Below, in pieces: positions 1 through 12,079 of a stretch of 64,000 bases of DNA. The translations under genes and the position numbers were made by a program. Where the stretch lies: positions 19,574,958 through 19,638,957 of the forward strand of contig OX375875.1 in assembly GCA_947359465.1 (NCBI GenBank), written 5' to 3'. The notes beneath the pieces were generated by a model. It was not told the origin of the DNA. It saw only the letters and a program-made list of their open reading frames with translations, and did no database searches. How positions within the stretch are numbered: the stretch's first letter is position 1; each line of letters begins with the position of its first letter. Source of the stretch: Metellina segmentata. Taxonomy: Eukaryota; Arthropoda; Arachnida; Araneae; Tetragnathidae.

Positions 1-1370
1 GCTACAGTTGAATATTGATCCACTTACATCCAAAGCAATATAGATATTCATTGATACATGTGCATATCTCTTCCACTATAAAATTAAATTTTTTCTTAAA
101 TTATAATTTTTGAAGCGTTACACGGAACTTTGATGTTCCGTTGTATCCAATTTATTTTTACTTTGGTTCAATATATAGAGTACCTATTTACACAAGCTAT
201 GCAACTTATGTAACTTTTTATGTGATTTTTTTTGCTTTTCTTGCACATACGTGAAATAATTTACACGGAAACTATTTCCTAATATGAACGAGAACTCAAA
301 TCCTACAACTGAATACATATTTAGCAATGCATGTTTTCCATAGTGAATTTAAATTTTCTCTGAAAACTTTGAAAACGTTACATGGAAACGCGTTTCTATG
401 AAATCCAATTTAAACACCACTTTTGTTAGTCAATGTAGAAAATATTAAGTTCAGCTTGCAGTTGTTAATTTACAGATATTATAATAATAAAGAAATATAA
501 TTTCGACCGAACCATTCCATATAAAGAGGATGTACGTATTTCCATATGTAATAACAATCTACATCTTAAGTCGTGGATTATCACTTGATGTGTCGATATA
601 ACACACTGATGTGACTTACCTATAGTGAAACGGCTTAAAACGTGCAAGATTATCAATCCAACAATTTGGTTTTGAAATTTTGACACAAGTAATTACATAA
701 ATTTGTGTTCACAAGTGATTTCACCCAAATAAAAAAAAATGAGAGTATTTTTTATTACGAAGTACAAACATAAGGTGTTTCAAAAAGATTTTTCAGAATG
801 CCACTTTGAAGCAAAGAATGCATGACCAGTTGAAACGTGAAAGACAACACGGAAAAAAGCAACCAAATGGAACGACTTGTGTCATTGTAGATATAAGGAA
901 TTGGGAGGGGTCGAGCAGGCACAGTGACTGAATATGTGATGAGTGGACTTGCCGGCATGGGTTAGAGCATAGGGTACGAAGCTGTATTTTATTGGGGTGG
1001 ACCAACCCTAAACGGACAGGAACTAAGAATCTTTCAGAGGAGTGGTGAGTGCTTGACCGATGAGCATATTACTACAATGCTTACAATATTAAACCATAAA
1101 AGAGAAGTAATAAGAATAAGAATATCACCGGTCTTCCAGATGATGTTGTGGGTTAGGTTATGTATTCTTATATACTATTCCTTCTTTTTTATGGTTTATT
1201 ATTGTACGCAGTTTTGTGTGTTTGCTTTCTTATTTTTTAATATTATATTTAATTTAGTGTATTTGTCTTTTAGGCTTGTGTCCTATGATATGATAATGTT
1301 ATAGTCTTTTTACTTTTGCCTAGACTTCTTACCTGAATATATTTTCTGACAAATCTTTCTTAGTATTTTT
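1..1370. other. AT-rich stretch, no gene seen
   Basis: Nothing convincingly coding on either strand; the only open frames are short and of biased composition. A segment near 770-1050 is less AT-rich and begins with a GGTGTTTCAAAA-like motif that resembles transposon or LTR ends, but no partner end was found. Confidence 0.5.
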
Positions 1371-1379
1371 TTCTTTATG

Positions 1380-2230
1380 TTGTTTGAGCGTTGCCGTCGC
1401 AGCCGCAGGATTGAATACTCGCTTCTTTTCGGGCTATTCTTAGACGGTTTCCTGAGAAAGTATGGATCAGAAAATTACGAAATTAACATAGTTTGTTCAA
1501 AGCTGTACAGGGAACGAGAGGAAGAAGATTTTTTCCCGATGTGACTATTAGTTTAGAGGGCATTGTGAAAGTCGAAAAAAGCGAAATTTCTACCGCAAGT
1601 GTGCAAAATACTATTATTTTTTTAATTTGAAAACATCACTGAAAACCTTAGACTATACTCTTTCTTATGGTACAATTATTTTTTCAATTGGCTTATAAAT
1701 AAAATCGATGTAATAAAAGTGGGGCGTACAAATTTCGAAACTTTAAGATCGTAATTTCCGATACAAAACTAAAACTGTCATACCTCTATAGCTCATCACT
1801 ATTAGCTTTAAATAATTAATTTAGTAGTTAAATTAATTTAGAAAATACCATGTGAAAGCCCATAATGCAATCATTCTTATGTTATATTTAATTTTAAAAT
1901 TGGTTCATAAATAACTTCGGTGCGATAAAAAGTACAATTTCACGATAGTGTACGAATTGTTCCTCGCTTAAGTGCGCGGAGATTCAATGTCAAACGCACT
2001 TGAATTGAGGCAAGCAGGGGGTGGAGGTTTCTACATCGCAGGAGATGACTCTACGATAGGAGGTTGGTGTGGCCTCTCTTTTCCGCTCGATTCTCAGACG
2101 TTTTCCCGAGAAAGTAGAGATCAGAAAAATTACGAGATTAACATGGTTTATTCAAAATTGTACAGTGAACAAGATGGAGAAGGTTTTTTACTAATGCGGC
2201 TATTACTTTAGGGTGAAGTAAATGTTAAAT
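1380..2230 (+). repeat. Two direct copies of a dispersed repeat
   Basis: Two related blocks (about 1395-1600 and 1940-2230) share an ordered set of motifs: a GC-rich start, TTCTCAGACG/TTCTTAGACG, GAGAAAGTA, ATCAGAAAA, a TACAG.GAAC segment and GGCTATTA near the end. The intervening DNA has two copies of an AT-rich module. The same modules occur inverted at 34.3-35.26 kb, showing an interspersed repeat. Its class is unknown; the inverted copy lies just beside a Helitron 3' end, so an internal piece of a Helitron family is possible. The 79-codon open frame in the second block is not supported as a gene. Confidence 0.6.
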
Positions 2231-2231
2231 T

Positions 2232-2788
2232 AAAGAAATGGGAAGTCATCTGCGAAAGGAGTCTTGGAGTCGAAGATAGAAACTTGGACAAAATAATAAA
2301 AAATAAATAAAAACAGCATTCAAATTTTTTTAATTATTTTGTTTCGCTTCGCTGGAAACGTTTGTGCTCAGGAAATGAAAGAAAAATAAAATTTAGAATC
2401 TGTAATCTCATCACACTGTTGCCATTCTAAGGAAAACAAATAAATTCCAATAAATAAATTTAAAAAAATTTTAGATTACATTTTTTAATTCGAGCTTCTT
2501 GGCCTATTTAGTCACTTTTAGTATTCTTTAAAACAAATTTTGTATTCTTTTATTTGAAATTTATATTATGTGAACAGAAGATTACATTCAATATTTTAAC
2601 GCTCTCTTTTAGATTCATGAAAATTGTTTCAGGAGAAAATGGTAAGAAGCACGGAAAAAAATCCTATTTTATCTGGATCCCTACTTCCAAAGTTTCAACG
2701 CTTTATCCAAGAATACCACAGTACATTTTACTATTACTTTCGTTCTGAACACATAAAAAGTACAAACTATTTTATTTATTTATAATAG
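2232..2788. other. AT-rich stretch, no gene seen
   Basis: Low-complexity AT-rich sequence. No conserved protein, RNA gene or repeat boundary recognised. Confidence 0.4.
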
Positions 2789-2966
2789 TCCTCACGTTGG
2801 GTTGGCGTGGAAGTTTGTAGAGTGGGGTGCCGGCTCATGCGTTGCTTCGTCATACGACAGTGGTTCAAAATTACGAGGTGTTGTCCTCGGATCTTTCCCT
2901 TAAGGGACTGATACCGGACCGTCGTCAATAGCCCGTTGTGTTGCTCTAGTACGACGTTAACTAAAA
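2789..2966 (+). mobile_element. SINE family 1, 5'-truncated copy
   Basis: Matches the body and 3' end of the full-length copy at 32148-32475: the CTCACGTTGGGTTGG start, a CGAGGTGTTGTCCTCGGATC core, and the tail GCCCGTTGTGTTGCTCTAGT followed by ACGACGTTAACTAAAA. The tRNA-like head is missing, which is the usual 5' truncation of a retroposed copy. Confidence 0.85.
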
Positions 2967-3248
2967 ATAACCAATTATTTATTTATTATTTTTATTTAAT
3001 TTATAGCTTAATATCCCGTTTAGTACAGTCCTACGTTGATAAATGAAATGAAAACTCTTCATAATACCTCCTGATTAACTTTGTGTCAAAGTGAAGTTGT
3101 TTTTCCTGTATATATTGACGTAACAAGAAGGAAACAATTTCAGAAACTATTCTTGTGTTAGACAGCTATACCAAAATCAATATAGTATGCAATTACTTGC
3201 ACATTTTAACAAGAAGCATTTCTACAAAACCTTTTTTTGTGCTTGACA

Positions 3249-3287
<39 letters not shown>

Positions 3288-4430
3288 GTACAGCCTCTGA
3301 CATGATGATGCTCTTGGAACGAGAATTCTAATAAAATATCTAGTATTATAGAATTATTCGCAACGAATCTTTCTAATTTGCGAAGATTACTGACGGAAGT
3401 TCGTGTAAAAGAAAATGTTTTATCCCGAAATCTAAAGAATCCTCGTCCACTCAGATTCTTGTTACTTCCGCCTTAAAAGAGAATCTCTTAAAATTTTCAA
3501 CGAAAAGAACGTTTTTATGCATAAATGGTTTTAAAAATCACGAATAAAGATTTTTCTCACATAGGCTAATAAATACTACCTGCCTTTCGGCCACCAATGT
3601 ATTCAGTATTTTTATATTTAAATTAACAAACAAGAAAAAGTTTAACCTGAAATAAAAAATACTTTTTTATATTTTAACTTTATAGCAATAAATTACTTTG
3701 CTTGACTTAACGATGGATTTTATGTTTAAAGTTCGTGAAGATAATAAACTTCGAATATTTGAAATTTAAATATAAAAATAAAAAAGTAGTTTTAATACAT
3801 CATAAAAGAAGTTTTTTAATTAAAATGGAATTTTGTATGAATAACATTTTTTTGTTTAATTTTAAGTTAAATAGAAGCAAAACTTTGTACTTCAAATTTT
3901 TCTATTTTCACGTTCAACATTTTACTTATATACCTTAATTGCAAGTTCGAAAAAAAAATTTCTATCTTAGAATATAAAAATGAAATTAAGGTACATGTGC
4001 TTGCAGGCATGCAAGTAAAATACACTAAGTACCAATTTAGAATACATGAATTTTTTAGATAGTTGATAACGGAGTATAGTGATCTTTAGACTGGTGAAGT
4101 TCAACAAGTCATTTTTCTAAGCATGAATGTTAGAATTCTTCATAAGAAATATACTTACAGAGTTCAGCTTAGTGAATAGATTTTTCCACATCGTTTTTAC
4201 AGAATTATGTTTTTTGACTTGTGTGTTTCATTTATAAGCCGACTTATTTTGTTAAAATCTAGTCTATTTTTAAATAACTCTTAAGTCGATGCAGCTACTC
4301 TAGTGGGCATTTTCAAATTTATTTATAAGAATTTCATCAGTTGTTTTTTCGAGTATGTCTTGATTTCTTCCGTACCTTTTGATATAGCCTTTTGAATGCA
4401 GATTTTAGTTTGGAAATTGATCGTAGGAGT
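2967..4430. other. AT-rich stretch with a (TA)n tract
   Basis: Mostly AT-rich DNA without coding signal. A (TA)n microsatellite lies at about 3252-3284. A 67-codon frame around 3735-3938 is K/N/F-rich and has no recognisable domain. Confidence 0.5.
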
Positions 4431-6050
4431 AGCATTGAACCATAAGTAAAAGGGCTAACTTGTGAGAGTAGGAAGTACTAAAACATGAAGGACTATAACT
4501 TCTGGAAGCCTGAAGGGACTATAATCTGTGTATGCAGGAAGCTCTGTAACCGAGTAAGTAGGAAGTATAACCTGTGAAAGTAGGAAGGACTATAACTTGT
4601 AAAAGCATGAAGGGACTATAACCTGAGTGTGCAGGAAGCTCTGTAACCGAGTAAGCAGGGAGTATAACTTGTGAAAGTAGGAAGGAATATAACTTGTGAA
4701 AGCATGAAGGAACTATTACCTGTTTATGCAGGAAGCTCTGTAACCAAGTAAACAGGAAAGAGTATAACTTGTGAAAGCATGAAGGACTATGTGAGGCTCT
4801 CCTGCCAACACAGGGAAGAATGGTTGGCGGAAGGAATGATGGATCCTCTAGAGACACTGGAGGATCTCTGTAACCGAGTAAGCAGGGAGTATAACTTGTG
4901 AAAGTAGGAAGGACTATAACTTGTGAAAGCATGAAGGAACTATTACCTGTTTATGCAGGAAGCTCTGTAACCAAGTAAACAGGAAAGAGTATAACTTGTG
5001 AAAGCATGAAGGACTATGTGAGGCTCTCCTGCCAACACAGGGAAGAATGGTTGGCGGAAGGAATGATGAATCCTCTAGAGACACTGGAGGATCTCTGTAA
5101 CCGAGTAAGCAGGGAGTATAACTTGTGAAAGTAGGAAGGACTATAACTTGTGAAAGCATGAAGGAACTATTACCTGTTTATGCAGGAAGCTCTGTAACTA
5201 AGTAAACAGGAAAGAGTATAACTTGTGAAAGCATGAAGGATTATGTGAGGCTCTCCTGCCAACACAGGGAAGAATGGTTGGCGGAAGGAATGATGGATCC
5301 TCTAGAGACACTGGAGGATCTCTGTAACCGAGTAAGCAGGGAGTATAACTTTTGAAAGTAGGAAGGACTATAACTTGTGGAAGCATGAAGGAACTATTAC
5401 CTGTTTATGCAGGAAGCTCTGTAACCAAGTAAACAGGAAAGAGTATAACTTGTGAAAGCATGAAGGACTATGTGAGGCTCTCCCGCCAACACAGGGAAGA
5501 ATGGTTGGCGGAAGGAATGATAGATCCTCTAGAGACACTGGAGGGGGTGTCCTCGAAAGGTCACCCGTGCCAGGAGGATAAAATTGGAGGGGGGTGAAAA
5601 GAAATATTCGACCAGCGGATACCATGGAAGGACTGATGAGGGGCTATCTGCTTGTATTTGAATATTGTAATGTATATATCCATAACCAAGAAGTGTATAA
5701 TAAAAAAGTATGTAAATACATCTATGAAGAAGTGGTGCCCCTCTCCAGTAGATAAAACGAACCGCACACTCAAAAGGTAAAGAAAAGAGGGGAGGAGGGG
5801 GGTGACAAACTATAATCTATGTAAACAAGGAGGACTATAACCTGTTAAAGCAGGAAGGATTATAACCTATTTAAGCAGGAAGGAAAAGCAACATGTGTAA
5901 GCAAAAAGGAAAAACCTGTGAAAGTACGAAAGACTACAATCTGTGTCTTCAGGAAGGAAAAAAATCTGTGTCGGAAAGAAGGATAACAATCAGTGAAAGC
6001 AGGAAGGACTATAGTGTATGCAGGAGAAACACTAGCTTGTGAGAGCAGCC
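4430..6050 (-). repeat. Minisatellite with a 227-bp higher-order repeat in its centre
   Basis: The basic unit is a diverged 25-27 bp motif of the type GGACTATAACTTGTGAAAGC. From about 4634 to 5541 these units are organised into four near-identical 227-bp blocks: the ATCTCTGTAACCGAGTAAGC junction recurs at about 4863, 5090 and 5317, exactly 227 bp apart. Each block contains a non-repetitive spacer with GGTTGGCGGAAGGAATGATG. The array breaks down after 5541 and scattered single units continue to about 6050. Several long open frames on the minus strand are by-products of the repeat and should not be called proteins. Confidence 0.9.
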
Positions 6051-6359
6051 ATTGCAATCTCTCGATATAATTTAAGAGGAAATCTTGGAATTTTAACTAC
6101 GAAAAGGTACTGCTCATCTGCCACGAGAACTTCTCCAGACATATAGTCTGTCTCTGTCTGTTGCAATACAAGCGGAACTCATCCTACTTTCCTCAGGAGT
6201 TGCTTGAAGAAATGCATTCAATTTTCGCGCATAGGTGCATTTCATGACAATTTGGAAATACATTTGCCAAGAATTGTACCTGTGTTGCTGAAACTTGTCA
6301 AATACCTCTTCCGCCACCAATATTTGCGAGAAAAAAATTGTCACTGCTATTGATAATAC

Positions 6360-6928
6360 ACTCTTACTCTAATTAGAATCAGTATAGCCCATTCTAGCAT
6401 GTCATGAGTATCGTTAATTTTTAACCGTAATCAGGAATTCGATGGACAAATATGCTGAAGTAAGAATGACATTGGTGCATTCTAGCATGCTTTGTGCTAC
6501 ATTCATTTTATCTGGAAGAACGAATACGATGAACACAGAATATACGGGATCAGGAACACATATATGGCATTCTTTGTTTTTTGTAATGGTAATTTTAAGT
6601 GCAATCAAGAATTATGTGGACACATAATACAGAATTAGTAATGCCATTGATGCACTCCAGCGTGTTTTGTGTAACAGTCATTCTATTTGAAAGAACGCAA
6701 GCAATCAACACGGGAATAATAACACAAAATACTGGATCAGTAACACCAGTGCTGCATTCTTTGTCCTGTATTCCTGTGTACTGGTCAGTTTAACTAGAAT
6801 CAGAAATTCGATGGACACATAATATAGAATTAAAAAATCCATAAGTGTATTCGAGCATATCTTGCACAAAGGTAATTTTATTTGGAAGAACGAATGTTAT
6901 GAACACAGAATATTTGAACAGGAACACC

Positions 6929-6930
<2 letters not shown>
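6360..6930. repeat. Diverged tandem repeat, about 170-195 bp, three copies
   Basis: The phrase AATCAGGAATTCGATGGACA recurs in altered form at about 6431, 6603 and 6799, each followed by a similar CATTCTAGCATG / ATTTGGAAGAACG / GAACACAGAATA order. The array ends at a purine microsatellite. Small open frames here are repeat by-products. Confidence 0.7.

Positions 6931-6931
<1 letters not shown>

Positions 6932-6961
<30 letters not shown>
6932..6961. repeat. (AG)n microsatellite
   Basis: Fifteen or so uninterrupted AG dinucleotides directly after the tandem repeat. Confidence 0.95.
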
Positions 6962-6963
<2 letters not shown>

Positions 6964-8635
6964 CATTGCATGTTTTGGGTAATGTCGCGAACAACTGCAA
7001 ACTAGTATTTCGCAGACTATACGTGACATCACTGATGCGAAAACAAATAACCTTCTGGCAGCCTATTGTATTATGTCACGAGTGATGATGCGTAAAACTA
7101 ATTTTTAAAACTCGTACAAAATTTTTGTAACTACTTGGTGATTGAAATAAATGCTCTAAGGTGTTTGTAAATATAAAAAGGCTTTTTTACGTTTCATTGC
7201 TGATATTGAATATAGATTAATTGCTGTAAAGTATAAGAGAAAAGGTTATACTTATTCAACGACCCGGGTTTTTAAGATAGTTGAAGCAATACAAGTGTGA
7301 AAAGGAAGGTAAAGAAAAGGTAAGTTTTCATAATACGTATTGATTTCAACCGGTAAAGACAATTGAAAGCAAGGATGCGAGGAACATAAGATTACAAAAT
7401 GGAAGTGAAACGACTTATATGCAGCGAATGAAAGCGTTACGATCTAGCAAATCAGTCACGCATGCGTAGTAGTTTGAACGATTGCTTGTATCTTATAAAA
7501 GGTGTAAAATTTGACTAATTTTCAGCTTACTTATCGGCAAGGACTAGGTCATTTTCGAATTCCCTTCTTAGAAAATAAAAAGAACTACATGTTCAAATAA
7601 GAAATACGTTAACTTTTCAAATTACTGACGAGAACTAAAAAATTCTCGTGCATAATTTGTAAACCTAATTTAGAAATATTTTAACTAACGAATATTGTCT
7701 TTCGAATTATGTTCGCAGTCAGCGGTATATCGTATAAAAGTTTGATGCGTTTCAAAGCACCGCGACTGTGCAAAATATCTTTACCTCCAAAAAGGAAGCT
7801 GGAATAAAAATTCTTTACCGCGAACTGATCAGAGCATGTACAAACGTGCAAACCTTAGTTGTACCTCCAGGTGATGTTTTAATTACTCGGTAGACGGATA
7901 TTAGTCCGTGACTAACAATTTTGACGGAAATTACTCGGCAGGAAAAATTAGGTTTTTATGTTCCAGGAAACCAAACGTTACTTCACAATTCAATTAAGTA
8001 CCTTAAGGGAAGACATATTTTCATGACAATTTCGCTCACCGAAAAGGAATGTTCATTAAAGAAATATTTTTTTTCTCACCCAAAAATTGACGACAAACGT
8101 CTTTTGAATTAATAAGCGAACACATTTTTCAGTAAAATCTCTTTTATTTTTGTCTCAAGAGAAATATCTTTTGTTGAATATTGTCTGATTAATGAATTGT
8201 GTTCGCTTATGATTCATTGTGCGTTTGATTTGAATAGTTAAATTGCGATGTTATTAGAAAATATTATTGCGCATTAGTCATTGTCTAGACACCATCAAAT
8301 ATGCGTTTAAAGAAAAGGGGAATTGTTAAATTCTGTGTTTAATGATAAAAACGACAGCAAACCTTTACATTGCTTAATATTTTCTTGCATGTTTTTCTAG
8401 TAGTTTTTTTTCCATTGATATTTTAATTTTTTCAATTTTTCTTTATTCTTATCATTTGTGTGTATTTTGTGCAATTCTATTTCTGATTATATGTCCTGTT
8501 TTTGTGCAAATTTCGTTATATTCCAGGTTTCTACTAATTCATGTGCATGACTTATATTCTTCAGTTTCGGTAATTCATTTAGGTATATCTAAATTACTGT
8601 ATAGTTCATTTTTGTGTAGTTCTTGTTTGTCTGTT
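6962..8635. other. AT-rich stretch, no gene seen
   Basis: No exon-like coding frame with supporting splice signals and no recognisable repeat. A short frame near 7921-8112 has no family resemblance. Confidence 0.4.
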
Positions 8636-8800
8636 CATATATTTTACTTATTTCTTCATATATTTTACTTATTTCTTCATATATTTTACTTATTTCTTCA
8701 TATATTTTACTTATTTCTTCATATATTTTACTTATTTCTTCATATATTTTACTTATTTCTTCATATATTTTACTTATTTCTTTATATATTTTACTTATTT
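8636..8800. repeat. 21-bp minisatellite, about 8 copies
   Basis: Unit CATATATTTTACTTATTTCTT repeated nearly perfectly. Because 21 is a multiple of three, the array keeps several frames open on both strands (seven-residue repeats such as HIFYLFL on plus, EEISKIY on minus). This explains the 153-codon frame across it; there is no evidence of a gene. Confidence 0.92.
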
Positions 8801-8897
8801 CGGTCCATAGTTTGTTTTTATAACATTTCGGCATATAACCCCATTGTAGGTACTTGGCATTTCTATTTACCCATATTTTACTGGGTTGGTAAGTACT

Positions 8898-9172
8898 TAA
8901 TTAACATCGCACTGTAGCAACGCAACGAGCAATTGGCGGCGGTCCGGAATCAAACCCGAAGGGTTAGATCACCACGTAATTTCAAACCATGGTCAGATGA
9001 CGAGGTCATACCGGATCAGGCACCTCCACTCTTCAATCTTCCACATCTTGGTAACAGAGGACATTTGATGCCACGACAGAGCCCTCCATGTACACGACGG
9101 TCTTTCGTTGGATTCGAACTAGCAACCCTCCTGTTGCTATTACGTTAGTCTTCCAACCAGGCTACTGAGAAT
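8898..9172 (-). mobile_element. SINE family 1 with tRNA-like head
   Basis: Read on the minus strand it starts with a tRNA-like head containing a B-box-like AGTTCGAATCC (plus-strand GGATTCGAACT near 9112), then the family body, and ends in the tail whose complement is TTAACATCGCACTGTAGCAA. One of four copies here that keep the polymerase III-type head. Diverged from the 32.1-kb copy, so an older insertion. Confidence 0.8.
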
Positions 9173-9419
9173 GAGTGTGAATGACTGGATTTACTCAGTG
9201 AACCAGCCCTGTGTTAGTTGCAGTGGTCCCTATTAACTTACTAACTGTATCCGCAACTACTTGTAAATAGTATATAAATGTAACCGTATCTGCTATACGC
9301 AGAGAATAGACTAAGACTGGATCCGAGTCAAATTCCAAACTCTGTGTGTCTTGTATTTGCCACAGTTTGGCTAAATAATACACATTTGCCATAAATACCA
9401 TCCAACCCATGTCGTACTC

Positions 9420-9893
9420 TTATGAATTCTGTATACAGGATATTACAAAACTTCCTATATAAACCATAGGGGAGGTATGAAAATTACTGTATTCACATAG
9501 GGTAATGCCCAGATATGCTAAAGGTTGCACTGTTAAAAAATGAAAGATAGCTTGTATACAACATTTTTCTAGCCCTAATTTTATAATTATATTATGACAT
9601 TGTGAGAAAATCCGTTGTGTTTGACCTTTAGGAAGGATAATTTGCAGGACAGATGTATACTCCATGGTGTCATCGGAATGCCGAATGTATTCTGATTTTT
9701 TATTTTGAGGCCAGCTGCTGTACTTCCGCCATGCACTTTCAACGACTTCAGAAGAACAGGTGGTGCTCTTCCAAAGGATCTCTGATTGAGTTTTGACTTT
9801 TAACGTTGGATTATTTTTAGACTGCGACAGAGAGACATTGGAGACGACGGTTTGAGAAAGAGAGAAGCAGCGGGTGTTCACGTGGTTCACCAC
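9420..9893 (-). pseudogene. Uncertain open frame with weak resemblance to a retroelement integrase zinc-binding region
   Basis: An uninterrupted 157-codon frame. In its centre, SVLQIILPKGQTQRIFSQCH resembles the stretch just before the HHCC zinc-binding module of Ty3/gypsy or BEL integrases, where a LPK...CH pattern is common. The expected following GH.G...T..R....W pattern is not clear, and no reverse transcriptase or further integrase flanks it. No splice sites were identified to make it a host exon. The resemblance is by eye and weak; it could be a chance open frame or a decayed fragment. Confidence 0.25.
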
Positions 9894-11279
9894 GCTGGAC
9901 TGACGATATATACTTTAATGTATTGGAGTATTGATGTTAATGGGATGATGTGTAAATATTATATATATTCTAAATGTTCTTAGAATAATAAGAACGTAAA
10001 TATCTTAGCTGTTGGTTGTCTTCTTTTTGTGTACGATTCGTAATGTTTTCAGGCTACCGTTTTGGAACGACGACATCCAAATTAGCTGTACACTTATGGT
10101 TTCATTATTGGTGTTCAAAATTTTAACCATCAGTCTGTACGCAAGACTGGCAGATTTGACGCATAAATTGCAACACAAACCGGTCAACTGCCGCGCTGCG
10201 CAAAAGCGCCCCTTTAAATATCGATCTCCTTGTAATCATGACCAAACACTTGTAATCATATATCTTAACGTGTATGTGTATGAATATGGTTTATAATTTA
10301 AGTTCCAACCCACTACTTTAAAGTTACACAAGAAATTTTGAAACACCTTTTATTTCAAATGCAGTTTGAATGTCTTAAACAAAAGCATTTTTGATGGTGG
10401 AATATTATCTATTTGTAGAATCAGGATTATGTTGATGATGTCCAAGACATATGCACACACACAGAACACACAGATGGGGTGCGATATCCCAACTATGAGT
10501 CACTGGAAATAGTACTTTCTTATATGTTTTTCAGTTCTCATAACATATAGGTGGCTTAGAAAAGAAACTCATAAATGTTTTTTTTTCGAGACGATAAATG
10601 CTCGTTTTCATGTCTATGAGAGAAACATTGCCAGTTTATTATATGTTTAAGAAGAATGTAGCTGTGGAATTTATCTGAATCTTAGATGGCGCTGGCATCT
10701 CTGACGTCATGCACCTTCCAGCCTCCCACACTTGCAACTTTGTCAATGGAAGTTAGAATCTGTTTTTTAACGATATGAACCTAAGCGTTCTTAATTTGAT
10801 TAATGTTTCGATTTGCATTAATATGTATTCTTTTTCTGTATCTGAAAATAGTGTAAAACAGTAATTAAACTTTAATTTAACTGACGAATATCTCCAATCG
10901 TCATTTTTGTGTTTGTCAACTAGTTCTAAAAATACCACTGAACCAATTGATTATTGAAATCCCGCCATTCTGCATCAATAATACTATGAAAATACTTTGA
11001 ATTTTTATTTCTAGACCTTCAAAACACACTTCTCTAAACAGCTCTATAGTTAAAAGTGTGTTTTGTCATTCAATGAATTTGTGCTCTATGCCGACAATTT
11101 AGACATTTTTAAAGACCACTTTTTGAACACAAAAGAATCGGAGAAAACGGTGCAGTTGTTTCTTGAAAGTACTCGTTTTTGTATATTGGAATACAGAATG
11201 TTTTGACCACCTGAAACCTTGTAGTGGAATCAACTTTGAGAACCAATGTTCAATATTATTTTTCTTCGAGAGCTTAAAT
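9894..11279. other. AT-rich stretch, no gene seen
   Basis: No supported gene. Short open frames on opposite strands around 10005-10296 overlap each other and have no domain. Confidence 0.4.
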
Positions 11280-12075
11280 GAATTATCCCATTGATACTCC
11301 TTTCGAATATAGAAAATATTTTCAGGTTACTCATTCAGAGATTGGTTCTTAGATAATAATCACAAACTAATTAATTTATATCCTGGAAGTATCTGAGTAA
11401 AAGCATCTAAATCACAAATGGAAAATGTGCACCAGTAAAAAGTAATATTATTTATTATGTAATGTAACAGCAGTCACTGCAAATGTGTCAAAAAAATGCC
11501 CGACATTTGAGTCAGAGATTTCACATTAAAAGCTACAGTTCTTCAAGATGATACCATTGCTACTCCTTTCGAATATTGAAAATATTATTTTTTATGTTTT
11601 TCATTCAGATTGGTTCAAAGATAATATCACAAATTAATTACTTAATTTAGATCCTAGAAGCATCTGTGTAAAAGCATCTTAATCCCAAATGGAAATGTGC
11701 ACCAGGAAAAAGTAATATTATTCATTAAGTAATGTAACAGCAGTCACTGCGAATATGTCAAAAAACTGCCTGACATTAAAAGTAGCAGTTCTTAAAGATA
11801 CCATTTATACTCCTTTAGAATATAGAAAAAGAAATTAAGTTACTCATTCAGGTTGGTTCATAGATAATACCACAAACTAATTACTTAATGTCGATCCAGA
11901 AAGTATCTGAGTAGAAGCATCTTAGTCCCAAATGGGAAATGTCCACCGGGAAAAAGTAATACTATTGATTAAGTAATGCAGCAGCAGTCACTGCGATGTG
12001 TCGAAAAAAGATTTGAGATGCGAGTCTGTCTGATGTTTGAGTCGGCATTTAAAGTGGCAGTTCTTCGAGATGATA
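11280..12075. repeat. Tandem repeat, about 247-266 bp, three copies
   Basis: The motif TACTCCTTTCGAATAT (or variant) occurs at about 11295, 11561 and 11808. Each is followed in order by a TTGGTTC.TAGATAAT segment, TAATT.ATTTA, AAAGCATCTTAATCCCAAAT and AACAGCAGTCACTGC. A partial fourth copy ends near 12075. Confidence 0.8.
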
Positions 12076-12079
12076 TCAA

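Noticed and set aside
4519..5625. Several minus-strand open frames of 62-137 codons with shared sequence
   Set aside because: They are translations of the 227-bp repeat; the frames recur with the repeat and have no other support.
8456..8917. A 153-codon plus frame and an 81-codon minus frame with seven-residue repeats
   Set aside because: The 21-bp minisatellite keeps frames open on both strands; simultaneous open frames argue against coding.
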